Shown here in pieces: positions 1 through 10,000 of a stretch of 64,000 nucleotides of DNA. Origin of the DNA: JAPPFW01 sp965231815 (GTDB lineage Bacteria > Actinomycetota > Acidimicrobiia > Spongiisociales > Spongiisociaceae). Each line of letters opens with the position of its first letter. The stretch's first letter is position 1. The notes under the pieces were generated by a model. That model was not told the origin of the DNA, made no database searches, and saw only the letters and a program-made list of their open reading frames with translations. Position numbers and translations under genes: made by a program. Where the stretch lies: positions 3,038,001 through 3,102,000 of the forward strand of contig OZ246890.1 in assembly GCA_965231815.1 (NCBI GenBank), read 5' to 3'.

Positions 1-525
1 GTACTGGCCATCGGCGCGGGCAATTCCGTCCAGCACCCGTCCGGGCCGATTCTCGATCGAACCCCTCAGGTCGGTCCCGGCCGCGCTGGTGAGCCTGAAC
101 CGCGCGCCGCCGTCCCAAGCGCGTCCCACCGCCCTGGCTAGGGCGCGCTGGGAATCGAAATCGACGGTGAGCGGTCCTTCCTCCCGGAAGGTGTTCAACT
201 CCACGCCCGGCATCGCGAGGTAGCGTACTCCCGCCGCCGAGGCCCGACGGCGCGCCTTACTCGAACCCACGAAGAGGCTGGTCAGTTCGATAGCGGCGCC
301 GGCCGACACTAGGGCCGCCGCTACCGCCCGCGGCGGTTCGGCTCCGGGCAGGGGAGGGGTCGGCATCCGGGCCACCAGCGGGACCGCCCCGCGCGACGAT
401 ATCCCGTCGGACAGGCCCGCCACCACCTCGTCGTCGGTCCCCGCGTCGGTTAGCAGCAACACCTCCTCGCCGGGCCTGACTCGCAAGCACGAATCAAGGA
501 CGGTGTCGAAACCGGGGTAGCTCAC
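1..525 (-). CDS. M29 aminopeptidase / NicX-like metalloprotein (N-terminal part, cut by window edge)
   Basis: Reading the minus strand from a GTG at 525 gives an uninterrupted frame of 175 codons running off the left edge. The protein begins VSYPGFDTVLDSCLRVRPGE and continues with ALVSAGAAIELTSLFVGSS. It resembles the N-terminal half of the protein at 11239-12219 (one-residue-spaced 'VLD...GE.VLL.TD' start, then a segment assigning the substrate domain), so I place it in the M29 leucyl-aminopeptidase / 2,5-dihydroxypyridine dioxygenase (NicX) superfamily. The metal-binding half lies outside the window. The start codon overlaps the stop of the M20 gene upstream in transcription (GTGA, 4 bases), so the two are probably translationally coupled. 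Family assignment is moderate; substrate unknown. Confidence 0.6.
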   Translation of the reverse strand, partial: MSYPGFDTVLDSCLRVRPGEEVLLLTDAGTDDEVVAGLSDGISSRGAVPLVARMPTPPLPGAEPPRAVAAALVSAGAAIELTSLFVGSSKARRRASAAGVRYLAMPGVELNTFREEGPLTVDFDSQRALARAVGRAWDGGARFRLTSAAGTDLRGSIENRPGRVLDGIARADGQY

Positions 526-1712
526 GTCGCCAGCGCCAGAGCCGCGAAGGCGGCGTAGACCTTGGTGGCGTCGTGGATATCCTCGACCGTAAGGTTCTCG
601 TCCGCCGCGTAGACCGGTTCGCCGCCGGGGCCGAAGATGACCGTCTCCACCAGTGGTCCGAAGCTGGAGGTGTCGCCCAGCCAGCCTTCCACCCGTAGCG
701 TGGGTTCGTGTCCCGGCCGGGCGGCCCGTACCGCATCTTGCATGAGGCGTACGACCTCCGAGTCGGGATCCACCAGGTGGCCCGCCTTCTCGTCGGCCAG
801 CGTCACCTCGGCGCGGAACCGGCCGTCCTTCTGGGCCGCCGCGGCCAGGGCCCGGTCGATCTCCGATCGCACCGTTGCCTTGCCGACCCCCGGCTGGGGT
901 CGGCAATCCACCCTGATCACGCACTCGTCCGGGATCATGGACGGTCCTCCGGGCGGCAGGCCACCGTAAATCCGGCCGGGCGCCATGAACGTCTCCCTGC
1001 CGAACAGGTCCGCTACCCAGGGTTCCAGCTCGGGTTCAAGCCGGCAGCCCTCCAATTCGATGACGGCTAGGGCGGCGAGGTAGTTGGCGTTAACAGCGTC
1101 GTGTTTGTGGCAGGTGTGGGCGGAGCGACCGTACACGTGTACATCGAAGTAGTAGCGACCCCGATGACCGAGGCAGACGGTGCTCTCGCTCAGTTCCCCG
1201 AGGACACACAGATCGGCAGGGTTGGCTTTGAAGTATGCGATCGATCCCTGCTGCTCCCCCATGTGGTCGGATACCGCGGCGAACGCCGCCGTACCCGCCA
1301 GCGGCAGGCCCGCCTCGTTCAGGCCGGCCAGGGCCGCCATCTGGCAGGCCAGCGCCCCTTTCATATCCATGATGCCGTGACCGTAGATCCGTCCGTCCAC
1401 TAGATCCCCGGAGTACGGCTCGGCTACCGTCCATCCGCGTGACACGGGTTTGGTGTCCAGATGTCCGGTCAGGACCACCCGCCGACCCGGTCCGAAGTAA
1501 AGCTCCCCGATAGCGTTGGGTCGGTCAGGTAGGACCGGCTGGAGCTCCACCTTCTCGAACCCCAGATCCCCCAGCGTGGCGGCTACGAACTCCGCGAGGG
1601 GTCCTTCCTCCCCGAGAACGCTCGGAATGCGGGACACCTGCCGGCACAGGTCGACGGCGAGGTCGAGGTCGACCGCTTCGATCGCGGCCCTAGCCAGTCG
1701 GTCGGCATCCAT
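522..1712 (-). CDS. M20/ArgE-DapE family hydrolase with altered metal site
   Basis: A 396-residue cytosolic amidohydrolase of the M20 family (ArgE, DapE, carboxypeptidase G2 type), which normally cleaves an amide bond next to a carboxylate using two zinc ions. Visible motifs are GHLDTKP (H84, D86), GHGIMDMKGA (D116) and the dimerisation-domain RSAHT (H199). The usual catalytic pair of glutamates before 'GS' reads GEQQGS, so the general base E153 is kept but the bridging metal ligand is Q154. The C-terminal metal-binding histidine before 'DE' is a tyrosine (PVYAADEN). It may therefore be a one-metal or modified enzyme. It lies 30 bases after the sulfurtransferase and overlaps the next gene by 4 bases, inside a five-gene catabolic operon. 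Exact substrate unknown. Confidence 0.85.
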   Translation of the reverse strand: MDADRLARAAIEAVDLDLAVDLCRQVSRIPSVLGEEGPLAEFVAATLGDLGFEKVELQPVLPDRPNAIGELYFGPGRRVVLTGHLDTKPVSRGWTVAEPYSGDLVDGRIYGHGIMDMKGALACQMAALAGLNEAGLPLAGTAAFAAVSDHMGEQQGSIAYFKANPADLCVLGELSESTVCLGHRGRYYFDVHVYGRSAHTCHKHDAVNANYLAALAVIELEGCRLEPELEPWVADLFGRETFMAPGRIYGGLPPGGPSMIPDECVIRVDCRPQPGVGKATVRSEIDRALAAAAQKDGRFRAEVTLADEKAGHLVDPDSEVVRLMQDAVRAARPGHEPTLRVEGWLGDTSSFGPLVETVIFGPGGEPVYAADENLTVEDIHDATKVYAAFAALALAT

Positions 1713-1742
1713 CCATGTCTCCCGGGTCAGGACCGGGACCGG

Positions 1743-2603
1743 TTAACCATCCGCCGGACTTTCGATAGGAAGCGATGGATCCCGAGTCCATTCACCCATC
1801 GAGCCATCGTAGATCGAGACCCGTTCCGCGCCGAGCATGGACAGGGCGAAGGCGGTGCTCGCCGCGGATATCCCGCCACCGCAGTAGGTGATAGTGCGGT
1901 CGCATCCGGATTCCAGCGCGGGCGCCGTCCGCCTGCTCAACTCGTCGGCATCCACGTAGGCATGCGTGCCGTGATCGACCAGTGACCCGGCCGGCACGTT
2001 CACTGCGGTCGGGATATGGCCGCGCCGGGCGTAGAACTGTATTTCACCTGCGAAATGAGCGGCGGGAAGGGCATCGACGATCGCGACGTTCTCGTCATCG
2101 ATGGCGGCCAGCACCTCCTCCTTTCCTACGAAGACGCCATGTCGGGGACGAACCGTCAGGGAGCCCCTCGGATACCGGGGCGCCGGATCGGCGGTGATCG
2201 GTCGGCCTTCCGCTTTCCAGCGCTTAAGCCCTCCGTCAAGGAGACCGGCTCGGTCGAATCCTATGGAGTGGAGCATCCACCAGACCCGGGCCGCCCACAT
2301 GTTCATGTCAAAATCGTAGAGGACGACCCTCGTTCCCTCGCCGACGCCTACGGATTCCATGACCGCTGCGAACTCCTCGGCCGGCGGCATCGTGAACATC
2401 AGATCAGCGGTCTGGTCAGCCAACTCCGACGTGAGGTCTACATGGACACTTCCGGGTATGTGTTCCTTCCTCCACCGTTCCTTTCCGCTCTCGATGTTCA
2501 GGACACCGCCCGGTCTCTCGAAAACCACCGAACAGTCGAGGATACGTAGGTCGGGGTCGGCCAGGGTCTCTTCGAGCCGGCCTGGTTGTATGAGCTTGTC
2601 CAC
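1743..2603 (-). CDS. Thiosulfate/3-mercaptopyruvate sulfurtransferase (rhodanese)
   Basis: A 286-residue tandem-rhodanese protein, the usual length for thiosulfate or 3-mercaptopyruvate sulfurtransferases, which move a sulfane sulfur onto cyanide or another thiophile through an active-site cysteine persulfide. The inactive N-terminal rhodanese domain (about 1-140) shows HIPGSVHVDL and LYDFDMNMWAARVWWML. The C-terminal active domain (about 155-286) shows ARRGHIPTAVNVP and the loop Y-C241-GGGIS. The loop CGGGIS differs from the CGSGVT of mercaptopyruvate enzymes and the CRKG of rhodanese proper, so the donor cannot be called. It lies between the M20 hydrolase and the aldehyde dehydrogenase on the same strand, with a stem-loop in the 125-base upstream gap. 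Confidence 0.88.
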   Translation of the reverse strand: MDKLIQPGRLEETLADPDLRILDCSVVFERPGGVLNIESGKERWRKEHIPGSVHVDLTSELADQTADLMFTMPPAEEFAAVMESVGVGEGTRVVLYDFDMNMWAARVWWMLHSIGFDRAGLLDGGLKRWKAEGRPITADPAPRYPRGSLTVRPRHGVFVGKEEVLAAIDDENVAIVDALPAAHFAGEIQFYARRGHIPTAVNVPAGSLVDHGTHAYVDADELSRRTAPALESGCDRTITYCGGGISAASTAFALSMLGAERVSIYDGSMGEWTRDPSLPIESPADG

Positions 2604-2662
2604 CCCGGTTCTCCTTTCCGGTTATTCGCTCAGAAACGATAGATGATCACGACACAGAGCCT

Positions 2663-2702
2663 GATCCGGTTCCCGGCGACTACCCGGCTACGGGACCGGA
2701 TC
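2663..2702 (-). promoter_or_regulatory. Intercistronic stem-loop between ALDH and sulfurtransferase genes
   Basis: GATCCGGTTCCCG (2663-2675) can pair with CGGGACCGGATC (2691-2702), giving a 12-bp stem with one bulged T and a 15-base loop. It sits in the 125-base gap after the aldehyde dehydrogenase stop. There is no U-run, so it is more likely an mRNA-processing or partial attenuation structure than a strong terminator. Confidence 0.5.
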
Positions 2703-2728
2703 CGGGCCGCCGGTCCGGGCCGCGCCGG

Positions 2729-4246
2729 TCAGCGGGAGATTCCCTGTCCCTGAGATGGGATGACCGCTTCGGTATCGATCCAGATCGACTTGGGTTGCAA
2801 GTAGGCGTCCAGCGCCTCTTCTCCGAGCTCGCGACCCCCGAAACCGGACATCTTGTGCCCTCCGAACGGAACCGCCACGTCGAACATGCCATAGGTATTG
2901 ATCCAGACGGTCCCCGCCCGCACCGCGTCGGCGAACTTCAGGGCCTTGTTCACATCCGATGTCCACACCCCCGCCGCCAATCCGTAACGAACATCGTTGG
3001 CCAGTGAGATCAACTCGTCCCACTCCGAGAATCGGAGAATCGACACCACGGGCCCGAAGATCTCTTCCTGCGCCACTGTCATGTCGTTGGTGACCCGATC
3101 CACGACGGTCGGCTGCATGAAGAATCCGTTTTCGAGACCCTCAACGATGGCTTCCTTCCCGCCGGCCACGATCTCGGCGCCCCCGTCGGATGCGGAGCAG
3201 ATGTAACCCTTCACGGTTTCTCGGTGGGAAGCGGTCACTAACGGACCCATCTGCGTTTTAGGGTCGAGGCCCTGCCCCAGTCTCACCGCCTTGGCTCGAT
3301 CGGTGAGCTCGGCGGCAAAGTCGTCCGCTATCCGTTCCTCGACGAACAGGCGGGAGCCGGCAACACACGCCTGTCCCTGGTTGAAGAATACCCCTCCGAA
3401 GGCGCCCGCCATCGCCGCTTCCATGTGAGCGTCGGCAAACACGACGTTGGGGCTCTTGCCGCCTAGTTCCAGCGATACCCGCTTGAGGGATGGAATGGCT
3501 TGCCGGAGGATCTCCTGGCCGGTCTGTGTCTGGCCGGTGAAGGCGACCTTGTCAATGCCGGGATGGGAGACGATGGCGCCCCCGACCTCCGGTCCGGGGC
3601 CGGTAACGATGTTGATAACCCCGGGAGGGATACCCGCCTCGTTGACCAACTCGGCGAAGCGCAGGGTGGTAAGCGGAGTCCAGCTAGCCGGTTTCCCGAC
3701 GATGGTACAGCCTGCGGCGAGAGCCGGCCCCACCTTGTAGATGATCTCCAGCAGCGGAAAGTTCCACGGTGCGATCGCTCCCACCACACCGATGGGTTCC
3801 CGCTTGCGGAGGCTTAGCAGGCCCGGGATGCTGTTCGGCAGGACGTCCCCATTGATCTTGGTAGCCCATCCGGCGTAGTAGCGCAGAATCTCGATGGACA
3901 GGGCGATATCGACTAACTCAGCCTCCCACAACGGTTTCCCATTGTCGAGAACCTCGATTAGCGCCAACTCGTCCTTTTGTTCCTCCAACAGGTCCGCCAG
4001 GTTCCAGATCAGCCGTTGCCGCCGGGTAGGCGCCATATCGCGCCAACCATCCCGGAAGGCAAGGCCGGCCGCTTCCACCGCTTGGTCCACTTGAGCGGGA
4101 CCGGCGACAGGTATTTCGGCGAGCGCTTCGCCCGTGGCCGGGTCGCTGGTCACGAAGCTGTCGATGCCTTCAACCCACTCGCCACCGATCAAGAGACGCT
4201 TGGGCCGGGTCAGGAAGTCGAGGGTGGGTCGTTCGATAACGGTCAT
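2729..4246 (-). CDS. NAD(P)-dependent aldehyde dehydrogenase
   Basis: A 505-residue member of the aldehyde dehydrogenase superfamily, oxidising an aldehyde to a carboxylate through a cysteine thiohemiacetal. The oxyanion asparagine is in APWNFPLLE (N162), the cofactor lysine in GKPASWTP (K185), the general base in SLELGGKSPN (E260), and the nucleophile in FFNQGQACVAGSR (C294). Length is normal and no key residue is missing. It begins 14 bases after the alcohol dehydrogenase stop. The pair could oxidise a primary alcohol through an aldehyde to an acid, possibly feeding the M20 hydrolase and NicX-like protein downstream. The physiological aldehyde cannot be deduced. Confidence 0.93.
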   Translation of the reverse strand: MTVIERPTLDFLTRPKRLLIGGEWVEGIDSFVTSDPATGEALAEIPVAGPAQVDQAVEAAGLAFRDGWRDMAPTRRQRLIWNLADLLEEQKDELALIEVLDNGKPLWEAELVDIALSIEILRYYAGWATKINGDVLPNSIPGLLSLRKREPIGVVGAIAPWNFPLLEIIYKVGPALAAGCTIVGKPASWTPLTTLRFAELVNEAGIPPGVINIVTGPGPEVGGAIVSHPGIDKVAFTGQTQTGQEILRQAIPSLKRVSLELGGKSPNVVFADAHMEAAMAGAFGGVFFNQGQACVAGSRLFVEERIADDFAAELTDRAKAVRLGQGLDPKTQMGPLVTASHRETVKGYICSASDGGAEIVAGGKEAIVEGLENGFFMQPTVVDRVTNDMTVAQEEIFGPVVSILRFSEWDELISLANDVRYGLAAGVWTSDVNKALKFADAVRAGTVWINTYGMFDVAVPFGGHKMSGFGGRELGEEALDAYLQPKSIWIDTEAVIPSQGQGISR

Positions 4247-4260
4247 TTCCTTCCTCCGGT

Positions 4261-5295
4261 TCAGGCCAGGGTGAGAACCTGGCGGCCCAGCACCCGCCGC
4301 TGTCTGAGGTTCTCGAGCGCTTCGGCCGCGTTGTCGAGCGGGTAGCCGGCGGCGATCGGTACGGAGATGTGCCCGTCTGAGGCAAGACGGATCGCATCGG
4401 ATAGATCAAGGACGGTGGCCGCAACGGTGGCGACCCACACGGTTTCGGGAAGGATGAACTCGATGGGATGAACCTCCAGCGAATCACCCGTATACCCGGT
4501 GGATACGAACCTTCCGTGCTTTGCCAGCGAGCGCAGACCTGCCAGCATGGTTCCGGTCGTGCCGACCAACTCGAAGAAGAGGTCGGCGCCCCTTCCCCCG
4601 GTGAGATCTCGGATCTGTTCGGGGAGTTGGTCGTATCCCTCCGCATCAGGGACAACCAAGCCTCCAGCCGCACCGTATGACTCGGCGAGTTCCAGCTTCT
4701 CGTCGGTGTCGGCGACCGCGAGAACGCGTGCGCCTGCCAGCGCGGCCACCTGGAGGACCATCGACCCGACCCCGCCGATTCCGTTGACCACGGCTGTCTC
4801 ACCGACGCTTATGTTGGAGAGCCGAGCCGCGTGGACCGCGGTCATTCCCGCGCAGGAGAGCACCGAGGCGGTCGCGAAATCCACATTATCGGGAAGGTGA
4901 ACCAGGTTCCGCGAGGGCGATGTTATGTACTCGGCATATACACCGTCGAGGTTGAAGCCGAACTGGCCGGGCTCGTTGTCGCAGATGTTCTGGCGGCCGA
5001 GCATGCACTGCTCGCAGGCGCCGCAGAAGATCTTGTTGTACACGGCTACCCGGTCACCCACAGCCGCGGTGGAGCCTTCTCCAGCCTCGACCACCACGCC
5101 CGCGCCTTCGTGCCCTACCGTCATCGGATACTCATCGGGTCGAATCATCCCTTCGAGTACGTGCAGATCGGTGGCGCAAACTCCGGCCGCGTGCAGCCTT
5201 ACTACAGCTTCTCCCGGCCCGGGGGAGCGCCGTTGCACCTCATTCACGTTCAAGCTCAGGTCTTCGTGAACCTGTGCGGCCTTCATGGTGTCCAT
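4261..5295 (-). CDS. Zinc-dependent medium-chain alcohol dehydrogenase
   Basis: A 344-residue zinc alcohol dehydrogenase (MDR superfamily), first gene of the minus-strand operon. The catalytic zinc ligands appear as C40 (GVCATDLH) and H62-E63 (GHEGAG). The structural zinc lobe has C91, C94, C97 and C105 (CGACEQCMLGRQNIC). The nucleotide-binding fold shows GIGGVGSMVLQVAALAGA, and the acidic residue after it (ADTDEK) favours NAD over NADP. Either M1 or M4 (MKAAQV) could be the true start; M4 matches the usual beginning of this family. Substrate is not predictable from sequence. The 14-base gap to the aldehyde dehydrogenase indicates co-transcription. Confidence 0.92.
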   Translation of the reverse strand: MDTMKAAQVHEDLSLNVNEVQRRSPGPGEAVVRLHAAGVCATDLHVLEGMIRPDEYPMTVGHEGAGVVVEAGEGSTAAVGDRVAVYNKIFCGACEQCMLGRQNICDNEPGQFGFNLDGVYAEYITSPSRNLVHLPDNVDFATASVLSCAGMTAVHAARLSNISVGETAVVNGIGGVGSMVLQVAALAGARVLAVADTDEKLELAESYGAAGGLVVPDAEGYDQLPEQIRDLTGGRGADLFFELVGTTGTMLAGLRSLAKHGRFVSTGYTGDSLEVHPIEFILPETVWVATVAATVLDLSDAIRLASDGHISVPIAAGYPLDNAAEALENLRQRRVLGRQVLTLA

Positions 5296-5462
5296 CTCTG
5301 GTGACCTCCATCGGTTCCGTCGAAAGGCGTGCCCTGGGAACGCAGGCTACCGGAGCGGCGTGACCGGAGCGTGGTAAACCGCTCGGATCATTGACGTTGA
5401 CGCTGCTGTGCATCCTCACCATGATCCGCAAGGAGAGAAACGACCTCACCGAGGGTTTCGGC

Positions 5463-5482
5463 CCGAACGTACATCATCAGCA
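5463..5482 (+). repeat. Left copy of direct repeat flanking the NTPase module
   Basis: CCGAACGTACATCATCAGCA here matches CCGGACGTACATCATCGGCA at 11198-11217 in 18 of 20 positions, in the same orientation. The two copies bracket the two NTPase genes with little else inside, as expected for an insertion-site duplication or att-like core. That reading is inference. Confidence 0.5.
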
Positions 5483-5713
5483 CGACATTAACCCCCATAT
5501 CTTCAGCTTCCCCACACATCTACCATGAAGAGTCAGTTCAAAGCCTGTTTCCGGGCTTGTCTCGCATACACCCCACGGGCGAAGACCGTTCGACTTGACC
5601 GGCTCGTCGAGTTCGCCCGTGGTATGGGTGTCGGGAACCTGCCCAGAGACACCCGTAAGCTCCAGGCACGATTCATCCCTCCAAAGGCTGGTCCGATCCA
5701 TGGACACGGCTCT

Positions 5714-5729
5714 TGAGTATTTTTACTCA
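5714..5729. promoter_or_regulatory. Inverted repeat upstream of the NTPase module (candidate operator)
   Basis: TGAGTA-TTTT-TACTCA forms a perfect 6-bp inverted repeat ending 32 bases before the ATG at 5762. AT content rises sharply here compared with the surroundings. It is placed to be an operator or part of the core promoter of the two-gene module. No regulator gene is adjacent. Confidence 0.35.
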
Positions 5730-5761
5730 GGACAAGTGTAATAAGCGGTAAGGTTGTGCCC

Positions 5762-7018
5762 ATGCACGTATATCGCCGTTCCCAGGTCGAGTTACTGGTA
5801 GAGAGGATGTCGGAGCCGTCGCGGCGCCTAATCGCCGTGTTCGGACCTCGGCAAACCGGCAAGACCACCGCCGCCCGCCAAGCCTTGGGCGCCTTTCCCA
5901 ACCGAAATATGTACGTGGCGGTCGACCAGCCCGATCCATTCCCGGACGATTTGCCGCTGATTCCAGGGATTCGGGAGGCACAAGCCGAACCCACGGAAAT
6001 GAGTTCCGGATGGCTTGCATGGCTATGGCGCCAAGCTCGCAACGTTGCCGACTCCGATCCGCGTCCTTTCGTGCTGGTCCTCGACGAAGTACAGAAGATT
6101 CCCGATTGGTCGAATCTGGTCAAGGGCCTGTGGGACCAGGATCGGGCTGAAGGGCGGGAGAACCTGGTAGTGGTGATCATGGGCTCCTCGTCCTTACTGA
6201 TGCAGTCGGGTCTGACAGAGAGCCTGGCGGGTCGTTTCGAGCCGGTACGCTTCAACCACTGGTCGTACAGAGAAATGTCGGATTCGTTCGGCCTGGATTT
6301 GGACAGATACATCTATTTCGGCGGATATCCCGGGGCAGCTCCGCTGCTATCGGACGAGATCCGGTGGCGAGAATACGTTGCCGGGTCACTGATCGAACCG
6401 GTAATCGAGCGGGACGTACTCGCAATGACCAGAGTCGACAAGCCGGCCCTGCTCAAGCAACTCTTCAACCTCGGGGCGGCCTATTCCGGCCAGATCCTCT
6501 CGTACAACAAGATGGTCGGCCAATTGCAGGATGCCGGAAACACCACAACGCTGGCCCGATATCTCCAACTCCTTTCGGGCGCAGGACTGCTGGCGGGACT
6601 CGAGAAGCACTCGGGGAGCCACATCTCGACCCGAGCATCCAGCCCGAAGCTGAACGTGCTCAACACGGCTCTGACGGCTGTGGTATCAGGCTACGCCTTC
6701 CGGGAGGCTAGGGCTGATCGAACCTTCTGGGGCCGGATCGTCGAGAGCGCGGTGGGAGCGCACCTGCTCAACACAGCTCGGTTCGGTACCGAGGTCCGTT
6801 ATTGGAGGCAGTCCGATCTTGAGGTGGACTTCGTACTCCGCCGAGGGGCAAGAACGATCGCTATCGAGGTGAAGGCGGGAAAGGGACCCTTCAGAACCCC
6901 GGGCTTGGAAGCGTACGGGAAGAGGTTCGACCCGCACCGGACTCTGGTCGTCGGCGAGGGGCAAATACCACTGGATGACTTCCTATCCGTTCCCGCCGAC
7001 TTCTGGTTCGAATCATGA
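5762..7018 (+). CDS. AAA_14/DUF4143-type ATPase, first gene of putative defence pair
   Basis: A P-loop ATPase of the AAA_14-DUF4143 architecture, about 418 residues. Walker A is GPRQTGKTT (about residues 28-36), Walker B is VLVLDEVQ (about 104-111), and a sensor-like MGSSS follows. The middle has the winged-helix-like segment typical of the family (GQILSYNKMVGQL...TLARYLQLLSGAGLL). The C-terminus carries a PD-(D/E)xK-like core, LEVDFVLRRG then AIEVKAG. I chose ATG 5762 (AAGG eight bases upstream) over the in-frame GTG at 5756. Its last four bases (ATGA, 7015-7018) are shared with the start of the NACHT-like gene, so the products are probably made in a fixed ratio. The biological role of DUF4143 ATPases is poorly known. 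Confidence 0.9.
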   Translation: MHVYRRSQVELLVERMSEPSRRLIAVFGPRQTGKTTAARQALGAFPNRNMYVAVDQPDPFPDDLPLIPGIREAQAEPTEMSSGWLAWLWRQARNVADSDPRPFVLVLDEVQKIPDWSNLVKGLWDQDRAEGRENLVVVIMGSSSLLMQSGLTESLAGRFEPVRFNHWSYREMSDSFGLDLDRYIYFGGYPGAAPLLSDEIRWREYVAGSLIEPVIERDVLAMTRVDKPALLKQLFNLGAAYSGQILSYNKMVGQLQDAGNTTTLARYLQLLSGAGLLAGLEKHSGSHISTRASSPKLNVLNTALTAVVSGYAFREARADRTFWGRIVESAVGAHLLNTARFGTEVRYWRQSDLEVDFVLRRGARTIAIEVKAGKGPFRTPGLEAYGKRFDPHRTLVVGEGQIPLDDFLSVPADFWFES

Positions 7019-10000
7019 GACACCTTGTGGTTCCGAGGACTTGTTCGGAACTCGATCCGGAGGGCATTAGAAGGTCCGGTTCTGATCCGGCCAAGCCTTT
7101 GCAGGAGTTCAGGTCGCGGGCCGCGTACGTATTGCTCGGTGATCCGGGCATGGGCAAGACCACCGCCTTCCTGGGTGAGTGCGATGCCCTGGGGACCGAG
7201 GCTCTATTCATTACGGCTCGGGACTTCCTGGCACTTGATCCGGATAGCCGTCCTGAATGGCGAAGTCGGGTCCTGTTCATAGATGGTCTCGACGAGGTCA
7301 GGGCGGGAAACATCGACGGGCGGACGCCGTTTGACGGGATAAGGTCTCGATTGGATCGCCTCCGTCCTCCGGGATTCCGCATCGCGTGCCGCGAGGCGGA
7401 ATGGCTCGGGGAAAACGATCTACGACACATCGAGCAGGTGTCTCCCGACCGTAAGTTGACGGTCCTCCGCCTTGAACCGCTCGACAAGGAGTCATGCAAA
7501 TCGATTCTCCAAGTCCGGCTGGGTGAACAGGCGGAGAGTTTCATTCGGGAGGCACAAGCCCGGGAGATGGAGGCCATCCTCGACAACCCGCTGACCCTCG
7601 GCCTGCTCGTAGAGGCGACCGAAGACGGAGCCGCCTGGCCGGAGAACCGCTTCGAGACCTTCGAGATGGCGTGCAAGGTCCTGGCGCGCGAATCCAATGA
7701 GGAACACCGGAATGGCTACGCCGCATGGTCAGTTCCGGCCGACAAGCTTCTGGACGTCGCCGGATACGCCTGCGCGGTGCTGCTTCTTTCCGGTTACTCC
7801 GGTTACTTGCTCGGGCCTTCCGATGACTCGTCGGCTCGGTCCGCCCTGCTCCTATCCGACCTTGATGGGGCGCCGCTGGTTGAGCGTGAGTGCCTGAGCG
7901 CTGCTCTCGGAACCAGACTCTTCAGGGCCGAAGGTAGTTACTTTGTTCCGGTCCATCGCTCAATCGCGGAGTTTCTGGCCGGGCGATACCTGGCCACTCT
8001 GGTCGAGGATCGGGATCTACCGGTTGGGCGCGTGCTGGCTTTGCTGACCTCTCCGGAGCGGCGAGTACCGAGTAGGCTGCGCGGGCTTTCCGCATGGTTG
8101 TCTGCACACTCGCCATCCGCACGGAGCGAGCTGATCAGAGTCGATCCGGTCGGAGTAGGCCTGTACGGGGATCTCTCTCGTTTCACTGCCTCCGACAAGC
8201 AACTGTTGCTCCGAACCCTATCTCGGTATGCGGCCCAGGGCTCCCGGTCCGGGCATGCATCAAGAGACGGGCTCGTGGACGCAGTCCAGAACCGTTCCAT
8301 CCGGATGTTCCGGCGACTTGCCGAGCCGGACATGGTTCCGGCGATCGAGGGGTTCATGGAGAAACACGCCTCTGGTGACGTAGATCACCGCTTGGTCGAG
8401 TTCTTGCTGAAGGTGATCGCCTGCGCTGACCTGAAACACGCCTCGGAACTGGCCCGGCTAGCGCCGAAGGTGAGTAAGTGGATGTGGGGGCGACGGCCGA
8501 TGCCGGTGCGGCGAGCTGCACTTGACGCCTACCTTCACCTAGTTCCGTCCGGCGCCGCCAAAGATAGCGAGTTGAAGGCGCTTCTCGACGAACTGCAAGA
8601 CAGCGTCAACCCTGATCCGAGCGACGAGTTACGAGGGACCCTCCTTCGTGTTCTGTATCCGGGCGTGGTCACACCGTCCACCATCTGGCGCTACGCCATT
8701 CCTTCCACGAAGAACTTCTTCGGTCGCTTCCAGTTGTTCTGGACGTGGATCTTCGTCGAGGAGTCTGCGCCTGGACAGATTGGCGAGGCGCTGGACGCTC
8801 TAGCGGAGATGTCCGGCGAGGGACTCGAAGAGTTGGCCGCGGTTATCGAGGACCGTTTCGTGCCCGAGTTGCTTACGAGAGGCCTCCGCAACCTCGGTGA
8901 TGCACCCGATGTCGAGCGTCTCTACAAGTGGCTTAACGCCACGATGCCCTTTACCGATCAATACGGCGCCTATAGCCGACGGGACCAGCCGATCAGACAA
9001 TGGTTGGAGGACCGTGGCCACATAATCAATGAATTGTTCCTGCAAGCAGCACGTTTGGCGCCCAACTCGGATCGGCCGATTAGCTGGATTGACTTCCGGG
9101 ACCTGATCCGTGGGAGCAGGTTACCGGACGGTTTCGGACGCTTCTGTTTCGACCGGAGCCTGTGTTTGGCTACCACCGAACCGGATACAGCGTCGGTCCT
9201 GCTCGAGCAGGCCCACCGTTCTCTGGACGATCCGGCGGTGAATGCCGGGTTGACTAGGAGTGCCGCCCGGGAACGCCTCATCGACTACCCCGTACTTCAG
9301 CAACTTTTCGATGATCTCGATAGGAGGCGTTTGCAAGCCCTTGCCCACCAAGCCGGGAGGGGTTCGAGAATTGAGCGGATCCAACGTGAACGCAAGGAAA
9401 AGGTTAGGAAAAGGGAAACGGAGTGGGATAAGCATCTACGTGAACATGAGGTTGAACTAAGGGAAAACCGGCTACCTCTGTCCAGCCTCAACTTGTTAGC
9501 TAAGGTTTATCTGGGCCTGATAACCGGTATAGAGAGCAGGGCGATCCCGAGCGATCGGGTTGCCCGCTTCATCGGAGGAGATCCGGTTCTAGCTGAGTTG
9601 GTAATGACCGCGCTGCGGGATGCGATCTGGAGAGCGGACCTCCCGAGCGTGAGCCGGACCATCTCTTGGCGTTCGGAGCAGCAGTTCCCCTCTATCACTT
9701 GGCCGGTGGCGGTGAGCCTGGAGCTACTGGGTCGGGACGCTTCGAACCTTCGCCGGATCGACGTTGAGCGCCGCCGTCGGGCACTAGCTCTCGCCTTCTT
9801 CTCTCCGATGGTTCCGGGCCATCCCTACCCGTCCGAACCGTGCCTCGAAGAGTGGCTAGTAGACGATCCCGACTCGGTGTTCGACGTCCTGACCCGCTGT
9901 GCCCGCGCCGCTGTCCGCAACGGAGACCGCGTGATTGCGGGCGTCTTTCACTTGGACAGGATTAAAGGTCACACACAACATGTGTGCGAGGCTAGATCGA

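Larger units (their letters stand above)
5296..5755. other. Divergent intergenic region, left flank of the NTPase module
   Basis: This 460-base gap separates the minus-strand alcohol dehydrogenase operon from the plus-strand NTPase pair, so it should contain two divergent promoters. I see no convincing gene. A 63-codon frame at 5525-5716 lacks a ribosome binding site and looks like chance. The gap holds one copy of a 20-base direct repeat (5463-5482) whose partner lies just after the NTPase pair, and a short inverted repeat (5714-5729) next to the module start. Confidence 0.6.

Noticed and set aside
5525..5716. 63-codon plus-strand frame in the module leader
   Set aside because: No ribosome site, arginine-rich composition typical of chance frames in GC-rich DNA, and it overlaps the inverted repeat at 5714.
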